64,000 nucleotides of DNA, taken from NCBI RefSeq assembly GCF_004362195.1, contig NZ_SNWG01000002.1, positions 124,001 to 188,000 of the forward strand, given 5' to 3'. Made by a program: the position numbers and the translations under genes. This document shows positions 34,515 to 46,424 of this stretch, piece after piece. Each line of letters opens with the position of its first letter. Position 1 is the first letter of the stretch. The stretch comes from Microbacterium sp. BK668. Its GTDB lineage: Bacteria; Actinomycetota; Actinomycetes; Actinomycetales; Microbacteriaceae. The notes under the pieces are model-generated. The model worked only from the letters and a program-made list of their open reading frames with translations. It made no database searches and had not been told where the DNA came from.

Positions 34515-35396
34515 ATGTCGTCAGATCATACGGATCCCGTTCCGCTCTCCGACCACCTGCGCCGAGCGGCGGCGGCGCTCACCGGGGCCGGCGTGCCCGA
34601 CGCTCGGGTCGACGCCGAGCTGCTCGCGGCGCATGTCCTCGGGGGAGGACGGGGAGAGGTCCAGGCGCGGGCGCTGCGCGGGGAAGACATGCCGCTCGCG
34701 GACGCCGAGCGGTTCGAGGCCCTGGTCGCGCGACGCGCGACGCGCGAGCCGCTCCAGCATCTGACCGGCCGCGCGCCGTTCCGCCATCTCGAGCTGCGCG
34801 TGGGACCGGGAGTCTTCGTGCCGAGGCCCGAGACCGAGATTGTCGCCCAGCTGGCGATCGACGCGCTGCGGGCCGCGGCATCCCCCTCTCCCGTCGCCGT
34901 CGACCTCGGGACGGGCAGCGGCGCGATCGCCCTGGCGCTTGCCACCGAGGTGCCCCACGCGCAGGTGCACGCCGCGGAGAACTCGGCGGAGGCCTTCGCC
35001 TGGACCGAGGAGAACTTCCGCGAGGTGGACGCCGGGAACGCGCACCTGGCCTTCGTCGACCTCGAGCACGCGTTCCCCGAGCTGGACGGCACGGTCTCGG
35101 TGCTCGTGTCGAATCCGCCCTACGTTCCGGATGCCGCGATCCCGCGCGACCCGGAGGTGCGGCTCTTCGACCCGCCTGCGGCGCTGTACGGCGGCGAGGA
35201 CGGACTCGACGTCGTGCGGGTGCTCAGCCGGGTGGGACGCCGGCTCCTGCATCCGGGCGGGACGATCGTCATCGAGCACGGCGAGTGGCAGGGCGAGGCG
35301 ATCCGCGGCATCCTCGCCGGCGACGGCTGGCGCGCCCCGGCGACGCACCCGGATCTGACGCTGCGCGACCGAGCCACGACGGCGCTGCGGGCCTGA
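34515..35396 (+). CDS. prmC: Release factor N5-glutamine methyltransferase
   Basis: A 293-residue SAM-dependent enzyme that methylates the Gln of the GGQ motif in RF1 and RF2. An N-terminal helical domain (about 1-85) that binds the release factor precedes the Rossmann core with VPRPETE, AVDLGTGSGAIALAL and the catalytic NPPY (in VSNPPYVPDAAIP). In most actinobacteria it follows prfA directly. Here a four-kilobase block lies between, and the gene has its own leaderless-type promoter. Confidence 0.95.
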   Translation: MSSDHTDPVPLSDHLRRAAAALTGAGVPDARVDAELLAAHVLGGGRGEVQARALRGEDMPLADAERFEALVARRATREPLQHLTGRAPFRHLELRVGPGVFVPRPETEIVAQLAIDALRAAASPSPVAVDLGTGSGAIALALATEVPHAQVHAAENSAEAFAWTEENFREVDAGNAHLAFVDLEHAFPELDGTVSVLVSNPPYVPDAAIPRDPEVRLFDPPAALYGGEDGLDVVRVLSRVGRRLLHPGGTIVIEHGEWQGEAIRGILAGDGWRAPATHPDLTLRDRATTALRA

Positions 35397-35426
35397 CGCC
35401 CGGCGGGGCCGGCGGCGGGTCGCAGG

Positions 35427-35432
35427 TAGACT
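35427..35432 (+). promoter_or_regulatory. -10 element (TAGACT) of tsaC
   Basis: TAGACT is nine bases before the ATG at 35442; the spacer GACGGCGCC is almost that of prmC (GAGGGCGCC). Confidence 0.55.
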
Positions 35433-35441
35433 GACGGCGCC

Positions 35442-36137
35442 ATGTCCTCCCTCTTCGACTGCCGCGACGAGGCGCAGCTTCTCCCCGGTATGCGCCAAGC
35501 CCGTCAGGCGATCGGCCGCGGCGAGCTCGTCGTCATGCCGACCGACACGGTCTACGGCGTCGCCGCCGACGCGTTCAGCGCCGGCGCCGTCCAGCGCCTC
35601 CTCGACGCGAAGGGCCGCGGCCGGCAGTCGCCGCCCCCCGTCCTCGTCGCGGGGCTCACGACGCTGCGCGCCCTCGTCGCCGAGGTCCCGCCGGCCGTCG
35701 AGAAGCTCGTCGAGGAGTTCTGGCCCGGTGGCCTCACGATCGTCCTGCCGGCACAGCCGTCCCTGTCGTGGGACCTCGGCGACACGCACGGCACCGTCGC
35801 GGTGCGCATGCCGGCGCACCGCATCGCCCTCGAGCTGCTCGAGGAGACCGGTCCGCTGGCCGTGTCGAGCGCCAACCGGACGGGCCGGCCCGCCGCCGTC
35901 CGGATCGAGGACGCGCAGGACATGCTGGGCGAGAGCATCGCGGTCTATCTCGACGACGGCTACTCCAAGACCGGCATCTCGTCCACGATCGTGGACGCGA
36001 CGAGCCTCGTGGGGGGCGCGGAGCCGCGCATCCGCGTGCTGCGGGAGGGCGCGATCAGCCGAGCGCAGCTGCGCGAGGTGCTCGGCGGGCTCCTCGAGGA
36101 CGATCCGGACTCCGAGGCCGCCGGCGGCGGCGCGTGA
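35442..36137 (+). CDS. tsaC: L-threonylcarbamoyladenylate synthase (Sua5/YwlC/TsaC family)
   Basis: A 231-residue YrdC-domain protein that makes threonylcarbamoyl-AMP for t6A37 of tRNAs reading ANN codons. The substrate-binding blocks MPTDTVYGVAADAF and RPAAVRIED-like segments are present, with PGGLTIVLPA and VAVRMPAH in between. A short tail (~20 residues) extends beyond the YrdC core, shorter than a full Sua5 domain. The stop overlaps the wecA start (GTGA). Confidence 0.93.
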   Translation: MSSLFDCRDEAQLLPGMRQARQAIGRGELVVMPTDTVYGVAADAFSAGAVQRLLDAKGRGRQSPPPVLVAGLTTLRALVAEVPPAVEKLVEEFWPGGLTIVLPAQPSLSWDLGDTHGTVAVRMPAHRIALELLEETGPLAVSSANRTGRPAAVRIEDAQDMLGESIAVYLDDGYSKTGISSTIVDATSLVGGAEPRIRVLREGAISRAQLREVLGGLLEDDPDSEAAGGGA

Positions 36138-37288
36138 AGCAGTATCTCTTCACGGTGCTGTTCACGGCGATCGTGACCTTCGCCCTCTCGTGGGCGGTGT
36201 GGCGGCTCAGCACGAAGTACAAGCTGTATCCCGGCATCCGCGAGCGCGACGTCCACAAGACCCCCACCCCGCGCCTCGGCGGCATCGCGATGTTCTTCGG
36301 CGTCGTCGCCGCGATCGGGGTCTCCGCCGCCAACCCGTACTTCGCGATCGTGTGGAGCGTGCCGCAGCAGGTCTGGGCGATCCTCGCCGCGACGATCATC
36401 ATCGTGATCGTCGGGATCTGCGACGACCTGTGGGACCTCGACTGGTTCATCAAGCTGGGCGCCCAGTTCCTCGCGGCGGGCATCATCGCGTGGTTCGGCG
36501 AGCTGCAGATCTACTCCCTGCCGATCGGCGGCCTCACGGTCGGCTCGGGGTGGGTGAGCTTCGCGCTCACCGTCTTCGCGATCGTCATCGTCATGAACGC
36601 CGTCAACTTCATCGACGGTCTCGACGGGCTCGTCGCCGGAGTGTGCCTCATCGCGAACGGCGTCTTCTTCGCGTACTCCTATATGCTCTCGCGCGACTTC
36701 ACGGCCAGCAACTTCTCGCTCGCGACGTTCCTGGCCGCGGTCCTGATCGGCGCGTGCCTGGGCTTCCTCCCGCTCAACTGGAGCCCCGCGAAGCTGTTCA
36801 TGGGGGATGCCGGAGCCCTCATGATCGGTCTGCTCATGGCCTGCTCGGCGATCGCCATCACCGGCCAGCTCGACCCGACGGTGCTCGACCCGGAGGACTT
36901 CGGGCGATCCCAGCTGCTCGGTGCGTTCCTGCCGATCCTCCTCCCGATCGTCATCGTGCTGCTTCCGCTCCTCGACTTCGGGATGGCCGTCATCCGGCGC
37001 ATGCAGGCGGGCAAGTCACCGTTCTCGCCCGACCGCAAGCACCTCCACCACCGCATGCTCGACATGGGCCACAGCGATCGAGACGCCGTCGTGATCTTCT
37101 ACGCCTGGACGGCGATCGTCGGACTCAGCGTCCTCCTGATGTACATCGGCACGACAGCCGGCTGGCCGGGCCTGTACGCCCCCGGCGTCCTCTACCTCAT
37201 CGTCGGGGCGGCCGCCTGCCTGGTCCTGACCTTCCTGCCCTCTCGCCGGACACCGGCGCCCCGTCCCGTCCCGGAGACCGTCTCATGA
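36134..37288 (+). CDS. wecA: Undecaprenyl/decaprenyl-phosphate GlcNAc-1-phosphate transferase family protein
   Basis: A 384-residue polyprenyl-phosphate sugar-1-phosphate transferase of the MraY/WecA family with about eleven transmembrane helices. Family blocks are TPRLGGIAMF, the magnesium-binding CDDLWDLDW, NAVNFIDGLDGLVAG, FMGDAGALMIG and the cytoplasmic loop with DRKHLHHRML (the HxHHR-type motif of WecA/TagO). It would start a wall-linked polysaccharide by loading GlcNAc-phosphate or a similar sugar onto the lipid carrier. Start GTG 36134 overlaps tsaC, and the stop overlaps the AtpI-like gene, matching the conserved order before the atp operon. Confidence 0.94.
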   Translation: MKQYLFTVLFTAIVTFALSWAVWRLSTKYKLYPGIRERDVHKTPTPRLGGIAMFFGVVAAIGVSAANPYFAIVWSVPQQVWAILAATIIIVIVGICDDLWDLDWFIKLGAQFLAAGIIAWFGELQIYSLPIGGLTVGSGWVSFALTVFAIVIVMNAVNFIDGLDGLVAGVCLIANGVFFAYSYMLSRDFTASNFSLATFLAAVLIGACLGFLPLNWSPAKLFMGDAGALMIGLLMACSAIAITGQLDPTVLDPEDFGRSQLLGAFLPILLPIVIVLLPLLDFGMAVIRRMQAGKSPFSPDRKHLHHRMLDMGHSDRDAVVIFYAWTAIVGLSVLLMYIGTTAGWPGLYAPGVLYLIVGAAACLVLTFLPSRRTPAPRPVPETVS

Positions 37289-37767
37289 GCCCCAGTCCTG
37301 TTTCGAGCACGCCGATCCTGCGCACGACGCTGCAGTGGTCGGGCATCGTGACGGCCGTCCTGGCGGTCCTCGCCGCCGTCATCGGCTTCCTCGTCGCCGG
37401 CAAGACCGGGATGTGGAGCGCGCTGGCGGGGGTGGTGATCGCGGCGGTCTTCCTCGCGATCACGGGTGCCAGCATCCTGATCGCGAATCGATGGTACGGC
37501 GACGACCTCTACGTGCCCATCTTCTTCGGCATCGTGCTGGGCGGGTGGATCCTGAAGTTCGTCATCTTCATCGTCGCCCTGCTCGTCCTGCGGGGGCAGC
37601 CGTGGATCGAGCCGACCATCTTCTTCGTCTCGGTGGTGGTAAGCGTGCTGGCCTCCCTGCTGGTCGACGTCGTCGTCATGCTGCGCATGCGCGTGCCGCA
37701 CGTGAGCGATGTGCAGCTGCCCGACGATCCCGAGGCGGGGGAGAGGTCAGACCACAGGTCCGCCTAG
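37285..37767 (+). CDS. AtpI-like membrane protein
   Basis: A 160-residue protein with four hydrophobic helices, in the position of atpI before the ATP synthase genes. AtpI proteins assist c-ring assembly or magnesium uptake, but sequence conservation is low. Here the assignment rests mainly on location, size and membrane topology. The ATG overlaps the wecA stop. A promoter-like TAGGGT lies after it, so the main atp operon may be transcribed separately. Confidence 0.7.
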   Translation: MSPSPVSSTPILRTTLQWSGIVTAVLAVLAAVIGFLVAGKTGMWSALAGVVIAAVFLAITGASILIANRWYGDDLYVPIFFGIVLGGWILKFVIFIVALLVLRGQPWIEPTIFFVSVVVSVLASLLVDVVVMLRMRVPHVSDVQLPDDPEAGERSDHRSA

Positions 37768-37801
37768 CCCTGGCGCGGCTTCCGGGCCCTTCCGAGTTTG
37801 A

Positions 37802-37807
37802 TAGGGT
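37802..37807 (+). promoter_or_regulatory. -10 element (TAGGGT) of the atp operon
   Basis: TAGGGT lies about 100 bases before atpB, in the extended context TTTGATAGGGT. The leader would be about 90 bases long. Confidence 0.5.
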
Positions 37808-37906
37808 GGTTCTGCGCCCGCCCGCTCGCTTCGAGCGCTTGCGGAGTGACGCTCATCGACCATCGTCGCAACGGTTCACCCCGATGCCCCGAAGCTGGAG
37901 CCAGCG

Positions 37907-38716
37907 CTGTTCACTCAAGCTGCGACCCTGATCGCCAAAACCGCCGAAGAGGGCGAGGGCTTCCACGCGCCGTCGATCTTCGAGTTCTTCCCCGACGTGG
38001 TCACGACGGTCTTCGGCATCCCGATCACCCGCATCCACATCATCCAGCTCCTCGCGACGATCGCGGTCGTCCTGGTGTTCTGGCTCGGCACGCGCCGGAT
38101 GAAGGTCGTCCCGGGCCGCTTCCAGAGCTTGACCGAGATGGGGCTCGGGTTCGTCCGCAACAACATCGCGTACGACCTGCTGGGCAAGAAGGACGGCGAG
38201 AGGTTCCTCCCGATCCTCACGACGATGTTCTTCATGATCCTGTTCATGAACATCACGGGAGTCATCCCGTTCCTGAACATCGCGGGCACGTCGATCATCG
38301 CGGTGCCCCTGACGCTCGCGGTCGTGAGCTACGTCACCTTCATCTACGCCGGCCTCAAGAAGAGCCCCAAGAACTTCTTCAAGAACTCGCTCTTCCCCTC
38401 CGGCGTGCCGTGGCCGATCTACTTCATCGTGACGCCGATCGAGTTCATCTCGACGTTCATCATCCGGCCGATCACGCTGACACTGCGACTCCTCATGAAC
38501 ATGATGGTCGGCCACCTCCTGCTCGTGCTGTTCTTCTCGGCGACGTCGTTCTTCCTCTTCACCGCCGGCGGCTGGTGGAGCATCCTCGCCGCGGGCAGTC
38601 TCGCGTTCGGCTTCGCCTTCACACTCTTCGAAATCCTCGTGGCCGTCCTCCAGGCCTACGTCTTCGCTCTCCTCACCGCGGTCTACATCCAGCTCGCGGT
38701 CGCGGAAGAGCACTGA
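37907..38716 (+). CDS. atpB: ATP synthase F0 subunit a, apparent CTG start
   Basis: A 269-residue membrane subunit that forms the proton half-channels. The conserved Arg is in ITLTLRLLMNMMVGH. The first ATG/GTG in frame is GTG 37997, but the codons before it read FTQAATLIAKTAEEGEGF and then HAPSIFEFFPD, a usual family N-terminus. Between the upstream stop (37847-37849) and 37997 there is no ATG, GTG or TTG in frame. CTG 37907 is preceded by GGAG six bases upstream and gives Met-Phe-Thr-Gln. A CTG start is therefore the best explanation; a sequencing error is the alternative. Confidence 0.85.
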   Translation: MFTQAATLIAKTAEEGEGFHAPSIFEFFPDVVTTVFGIPITRIHIIQLLATIAVVLVFWLGTRRMKVVPGRFQSLTEMGLGFVRNNIAYDLLGKKDGERFLPILTTMFFMILFMNITGVIPFLNIAGTSIIAVPLTLAVVSYVTFIYAGLKKSPKNFFKNSLFPSGVPWPIYFIVTPIEFISTFIIRPITLTLRLLMNMMVGHLLLVLFFSATSFFLFTAGGWWSILAAGSLAFGFAFTLFEILVAVLQAYVFALLTAVYIQLAVAEEH

Positions 38717-38742
38717 GCGGGTCGGCTGACTGCCGCCCATAA

Positions 38743-38997
<255 letters not shown>

Positions 38998-39015
38998 TCC
39001 GCCTTCACGACGTAA

Positions 39016-39602
<587 letters not shown>

Positions 39603-39603
<1 letters not shown>

Positions 39604-40394
39604 TGGGAAGCGCGACCACTTCGGCGCTCGCCGCGACGACGGCGGTGCTCGACCGGACCGCCGGGGTCGACCTGAGGGTCGCGGACGAGCTGTTCGCGGC
39701 GGCTCGCGCCCTCGGCGACTCGCCGCAGCTCGCCGGCGCGCTCGCGGACTCCGCGGCGTCGACCGAGGCGCGCGCCAAGGTGGTCGCCGACGTCTTCGGC
39801 CGCACCTTCTCGCCGACGACGGTGTCGTTCCTCGTGGCGGCCGTCCGGCAGCGCTGGTCGTCGGCGTCCGACCTGATCGACGCGATCGAGGAGCTCGCGG
39901 TGCGCGCCGCCGCCCGTGCCGGGTCGGCGTACGACATCGAGGGCGAGATCTTCCAGTTCTCGCGCACGGTCGCCGCCAACCCTCAGCTCGAGCTCGCACT
40001 CGGCAGCCGGCTCGGGGATGACTCGGCGAAGGGCTCGCTCGTGCGCTCGCTCCTCGGCGGCCGCGCGAGCGAGGCGACGACGCTGATCGTCTCGTCGCTC
40101 GTGCAGCAGCCGCGCGAGCGCCGCGTTCGCCAGCTCCTGTCGCGGGCGATGGACCTCGTCGCCGACCAGCGCGGGCGCACCGTGGCGACGGTCGTCTCGG
40201 CGGTTCCGCTGAGCGCCGCCCAGAGCCAGCGGCTCGCCGCGGCGCTGTCGAAGCGCTACGGCACCGACGTGTCGATCAACGCGGTCATCGACCCGACGGT
40301 GGTCGGCGGCGTGCGGGTGCAGATCGCCGACGACGTCATCGACGCGAGCGTCTCATCCCGCCTCGCCGAGCTCCGGCAGCGACTGGCCGGCTAG
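39603..40394 (+). CDS. atpH: ATP synthase F1 subunit delta
   Basis: A 263-residue delta (OSCP) subunit that links the b stalk to the alpha3beta3 head. It is longer than the ~178 residues of E. coli, as in other actinobacteria, with the extra sequence in the N-terminal half. The C-terminal signature GTDVSINAVIDPTVVGGVRVQIADDVID-like region is present. Start ATG 39603 overlaps the atpF stop by one base. Confidence 0.95.
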
Positions 40395-40469
40395 CACAAG
40401 ACTTCCCGCCCCCGCGGGCGGAGACTTCGGGACCGGTCGCACGACGGTCCCACTGAACGAAGGAAGACA

Positions 40470-42113
40470 ATGGCAGAACTCTCAATCAGCCCCGACGTCA
40501 TCCGTGACGCGCTGAAGGACTTCGTCGCCGCATACGAGCCCACGGGGGCTGCGGCCACCGAGGTCGGCACCGTCATCGACGCTGCCGACGGCATCGCCCA
40601 CGTCGAGGGACTGCCCGGCGTCATGGCGAACGAGCTCGTCGTGTTCGCCGACGGCACCCAGGGCCTGGCGCTCAACCTCGACGAGCACGAGATCGGCGTG
40701 GTCGTCCTCGGCGACTTCTCCGGCGTCGAGGCCGGCCAGCAGGTCACGCGCACCGGCGAGGTCCTCTCGGTCCCCGTCGGCGACGGCTACCTCGGCCGCG
40801 TCGTCGACCCGCTCGGCAACCCGATCGACGGCCTCGGCGAGGTCGCGCCGCTGGACGGCCGGCGCGCTCTCGAGCTGCAGGCGCCGGGCGTCATGCAGCG
40901 CAAGAGCGTGCACGAGCCCATGCAGACCGGCATCAAGGCGATCGACGCGATGATCCCGATCGGCCGCGGTCAGCGCCAGCTCGTCATCGGCGACCGCCAG
41001 ACCGGCAAGACGGCGATCGCCCTCGACACGATCATCAACCAGAAGGCCAACTGGGAGTCGGGTGACCCCGTCAAGCAGGTCCGCTGCATCTATGTCGCGA
41101 TCGGCCAGAAGGGCTCGACGATCGCGGCGGTGAAGGGCGCGCTCGAGGACGCCGGCGCGATGGAGTACACGACGATCGTCGCGGCCCCGGCCTCCGACCC
41201 CGCCGGCTTCAAGTACCTGGCGCCGTACACCGGCTCGGCCATCGGCCAGCACTGGATGTACGACGGCAAGCACGTGCTGATCGTGTTCGACGACTTGACC
41301 AAGCAGGCCGAGGCCTACCGCGCCGTCTCGCTGCTGCTTCGCCGCCCGCCGGGTCGCGAGGCGTACCCCGGTGACGTCTTCTACCTGCACTCGCGTCTGC
41401 TCGAGCGCTGCGCGAAGCTGTCGGACGAGCTCGGCGGCGGATCGATGACGGGTCTGCCCTTCATCGAGACGAAGGCCAACGATGTGTCGGCGTACATCCC
41501 GACCAACGTCATCTCCATCACCGACGGACAGATCTTCCTGCAGTCCGACCTCTTCAACGCCAACCAGCGTCCCGCGGTCGACGTGGGCATCTCGGTGTCG
41601 CGCGTGGGCGGCGACGCGCAGGTGAAGTCGATCAAGAAGGTGTCGGGCACGCTCAAGCTGGAGCTCGCCCAGTACCGCTCGCTCGAGGCGTTCGCGATGT
41701 TCGCGAGCGACCTGGATGCCGCGTCGCGTCGTCAGCTCGCCCGCGGGGCGCGACTGACCGAACTGCTGAAGCAGCCCCAGTACTCGCCGTACCCCGTGGA
41801 GGAGCAGGTCGTCTCGATCTGGGCCGGCACGAACGGCAAGCTCGACACGATCGAGGTCGAGGACGTGCTGCGCTTCGAGCGCGAGCTGCTGGACTACCTT
41901 CGCCGCAACACGACGATCCTCACGACGCTGCGCGACACGAACGTGCTCGACGACGACACCGCCGCCGAGCTCGCCAAGGTCACCGACGCGTTCATCCTCG
42001 AGTTCCAGGCCGGCAAGGGCGGTCAGGCGATCGGCACCCCCGGCCACGAGGAGTACGACGCCGCCGCCGTCGAGGACGTCAGCCAGGAGAAGATCGTCAA
42101 GGGCCGCCGCTAA
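40470..42113 (+). CDS. atpA: ATP synthase F1 subunit alpha
   Basis: A 547-residue non-catalytic nucleotide-binding subunit. The P-loop GDRQTGKT (near 173) and the block [40 protein letters not shown] are conserved, as is the final PxxSRxxx-type Arg region. The C-terminal tail is acidic. GAAGGAAG precedes the ATG. The 75-base gap after atpH has an inverted repeat CCCGCGGG-type but no gene. Confidence 0.98.
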   Translation: MAELSISPDVIRDALKDFVAAYEPTGAAATEVGTVIDAADGIAHVEGLPGVMANELVVFADGTQGLALNLDEHEIGVVVLGDFSGVEAGQQVTRTGEVLSVPVGDGYLGRVVDPLGNPIDGLGEVAPLDGRRALELQAPGVMQRKSVHEPMQTGIKAIDAMIPIGRGQRQLVIGDRQTGKTAIALDTIINQKANWESGDPVKQVRCIYVAIGQKGSTIAAVKGALEDAGAMEYTTIVAAPASDPAGFKYLAPYTGSAIGQHWMYDGKHVLIVFDDLTKQAEAYRAVSLLLRRPPGREAYPGDVFYLHSRLLERCAKLSDELGGGSMTGLPFIETKANDVSAYIPTNVISITDGQIFLQSDLFNANQRPAVDVGISVSRVGGDAQVKSIKKVSGTLKLELAQYRSLEAFAMFASDLDAASRRQLARGARLTELLKQPQYSPYPVEEQVVSIWAGTNGKLDTIEVEDVLRFERELLDYLRRNTTILTTLRDTNVLDDDTAAELAKVTDAFILEFQAGKGGQAIGTPGHEEYDAAAVEDVSQEKIVKGRR

Positions 42114-42133
42114 GGCAGGTCTGGACAGGGACA

Positions 42134-44513
<2,380 letters not shown>

Positions 44514-44514
44514 C

Positions 44515-44775
44515 ATGCCCCTGAAGGTCACCCTCGTCTCGGCCGAGTCCGAGGTGTGGTCGGGAGAGGCATCGCTCGTCGTGGCGAAGACCGTGCTCGG
44601 CGAGATCGGCTTCATGCCCGGTCACGAGCCGGTGCTCGCCGTGCTGGCCGAAGGCCAGGTGCGCATCACGAAGACCGACGGCACCAAGATCACCGCCAAC
44701 GCGCAGGACGGCTTCCTCTCGATGGACGGCGACGAGATCTCGATCGTCGCCGGCAACGCCGCCCTCATCGCCTGA
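44515..44775 (+). CDS. atpC: ATP synthase F1 subunit epsilon, short form
   Basis: An 86-residue epsilon subunit. The N-terminal beta-sandwich is complete (VTLVSAESEVWSGEASLVV, GEIGFMPGHEPVLAVL, ISIVAGNAAL). The chain stops where the C-terminal two-helix domain of longer (130-140 residue) epsilons would begin. That domain inhibits ATP hydrolysis in E. coli and Bacillus. No frameshift remnant of the helices follows; the terminator begins 27 bases after the stop. A short epsilon seems to be the normal form in this group. Confidence 0.95.
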   Translation: MPLKVTLVSAESEVWSGEASLVVAKTVLGEIGFMPGHEPVLAVLAEGQVRITKTDGTKITANAQDGFLSMDGDEISIVAGNAALIA

Positions 44776-44802
44776 AGACCGACCGGCCCCGAGCCTGTCG
44801 AC

Positions 44803-44840
44803 GGCGCACGCCGTCCGGATCCGTCCGGGCGGCGTGCGCC
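44803..44840 (+). terminator. Terminator of the atp operon
   Basis: A perfect 11-bp stem, GGCGCACGCCG (44803-44813) with CGGCGTGCGCC (44830-44840), followed by ATTT. Confidence 0.82.
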
Positions 44841-44856
44841 ATTTCCGGAAGCCCGC

Positions 44857-45606
44857 ATGCTGATCCTCCTCCCGCCGTCCGAGACCAAGCGCTCCGGCGG
44901 CGCCGGCCGTCCGCTCGACCTCGAGCGCCTCGCCCTGCCCGGTCTGACGCCTCAGCGCGAGCAGGTGCTGGCGGCGCTGGAGGAGCTGGCGACGGATGCC
45001 GCGGCATCCGCCCGCATCCTGAGACTCGGAGCGACGCAGCTTCACGAGATCGAGCACAATGCCCGCGTGCGCACGGCCCCGGCGATGCCGGCGGTGGATC
45101 GCTACACCGGCGTCCTCTACGACGCGCTGGACGCGGCATCCCTCGACTCCGTCGCACGTTCGTGGTTGTCGCGGCACGTGCTCATCCACTCCGCTCCCCT
45201 CGGTCCGGTCGGGGCGCTCGACCGGATCCCGGCGTACCGGCTCGGGGCGTCGGCGTCGCTCCCCGGCATCGCGCCGCTGCGGCGGGTGTGGGCTCGGGCT
45301 GTGACCGACGCACTGGCCGCGGCGGCGCCGCCGTTCGTGCTCGACCTGCGTTCCGAGGCCTACTCGGCGCTCGGCCCCGTGCCGGAGTCGGTCCCGTCGC
45401 TCTACGTCCGGGTGGTGGCGGAGGCCGACGGCGGCGCCGTGCGTGCCCTGAACCACTTCAACAAGCATGCCAAGGGCGCCCTCGTCCGGCGCCTCGCGGT
45501 CGCGCGTCCGCGCGTGCGCTCCCGCGAGGGTCTCGTGCGGTGGGCGGATGCCGCGGGTCTGCGCGTGCGCGACGGAGCCCCGGGCGAGCTCGAGCTGTTC
45601 GCCTGA
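44857..45606 (+). CDS. yaaA: YaaA family peroxide-stress protein
   Basis: A 249-residue DUF328 protein. The family N-terminus MLILLPPSETK and the C-terminal block LNHFNKHAKGALVR (the KxxRG-type DNA/iron-related region) are clear. In E. coli YaaA lowers free iron during hydrogen peroxide stress and binds DNA. The gene starts 16 bases after the atp terminator, so its promoter is probably within or just after the hairpin. It contains the GGATGCC palindrome at 44994-45009. Confidence 0.9.
   Translation: MLILLPPSETKRSGGAGRPLDLERLALPGLTPQREQVLAALEELATDAAASARILRLGATQLHEIEHNARVRTAPAMPAVDRYTGVLYDALDAASLDSVARSWLSRHVLIHSAPLGPVGALDRIPAYRLGASASLPGIAPLRRVWARAVTDALAAAAPPFVLDLRSEAYSALGPVPESVPSLYVRVVAEADGGAVRALNHFNKHAKGALVRRLAVARPRVRSREGLVRWADAAGLRVRDGAPGELELFA
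44994..45009. repeat. Palindromic form of the GGATGCC motif in yaaA
   Basis: The same perfect 16-base palindrome as at 30202-30217, again read as Asp-Ala-Ala-Ala-Ser. Confidence 0.6.
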
Positions 45607-45700
45607 ACTTCGCCGGCTCTCCTGCGCCTCACCGGCTCGCCTGCGCCACCGATGTCACGCGATCGAGCCGACGAAGCCGCCCGCCCCGCGGGCTCCGGCG

Positions 45701-46252
45701 TCAGCGCTCGGTGTTGTCGGCGGTCTGCTGGGTGTTCTCGGCGATGGCGATGAGCGCGACGACGGCCTCGATGATGAAGCGCAGCACCACGATCAACAGG
45801 AACGTGACGATCGGCACGATGATGAGCGTCGCCACGAGGAGCGAGACTCCCGCCCCGGTGTTGACGGGGATCAGGCCGATCGACCTCACGATCCCTCCGA
45901 TGAAGTACACGAGGAAGCCGATGGCGATCGCCACCAGTCCCACCACGTAGAAGGCGCTCGCGAGGCGGCGCGTGATGAACGTCCGGAAGGAGATGTCGAA
46001 GAGGGCCCGGACGAAGCCGAGACCGACGTCCGAGGCATCGCCGGCGAGCCGGGGCACGCCCGTGTCGTCCGGGTCGGTCGCGGGGCTGTACGCAGCGGTG
46101 GTCGCCGGCGACGGTGACCCGCTGGCCGCGGTGTCGCCGGGCGCCGCGGATCCGGGGGAGTGGGCGGGCCGCCGCGCGCCCGCGCCCGCCGCGGCCTGAG
46201 AGGCCGGCTGCTCGGGAAGCGGCGGCCGGGGAGGGGGAGTGGGTTCGCTCAT
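45701..46252 (-). CDS. DUF4282 membrane protein with Pro-rich N-terminus
   Basis: A 183-residue protein. The first ~75 residues are Pro/Ala/Ser-rich and probably disordered. The DUF4282 domain follows (GFVRALFDISFRTFITRRLASAFYVV, then two transmembrane helices and RFIIEAVVALIAIAENT). Such proteins are widespread in actinobacteria, often beside other small membrane proteins. No enzymatic motif is visible. It is divergent from the Pro-rich DUF5684-like gene and convergent with yaaA. Confidence 0.85.
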   Translation of the reverse strand: MSEPTPPPRPPLPEQPASQAAAGAGARRPAHSPGSAAPGDTAASGSPSPATTAAYSPATDPDDTGVPRLAGDASDVGLGFVRALFDISFRTFITRRLASAFYVVGLVAIAIGFLVYFIGGIVRSIGLIPVNTGAGVSLLVATLIIVPIVTFLLIVVLRFIIEAVVALIAIAENTQQTADNTER

Positions 46253-46424
46253 CGGGAGTCCTTCCGCTGATCTTCCGGCCAGGCTATCGCCGCAAGTGCG
46301 CCCGGCCGGGTATGCCGTGTCGATGACTGCCACGCGCGCACGCGCATCGCTACCATGTGAGGCGGCGGGGCGGAGCGTCTCGTCGGCGTGGCGACACGTC
46401 CCTCATGTTCCGGAAAGGGACACG

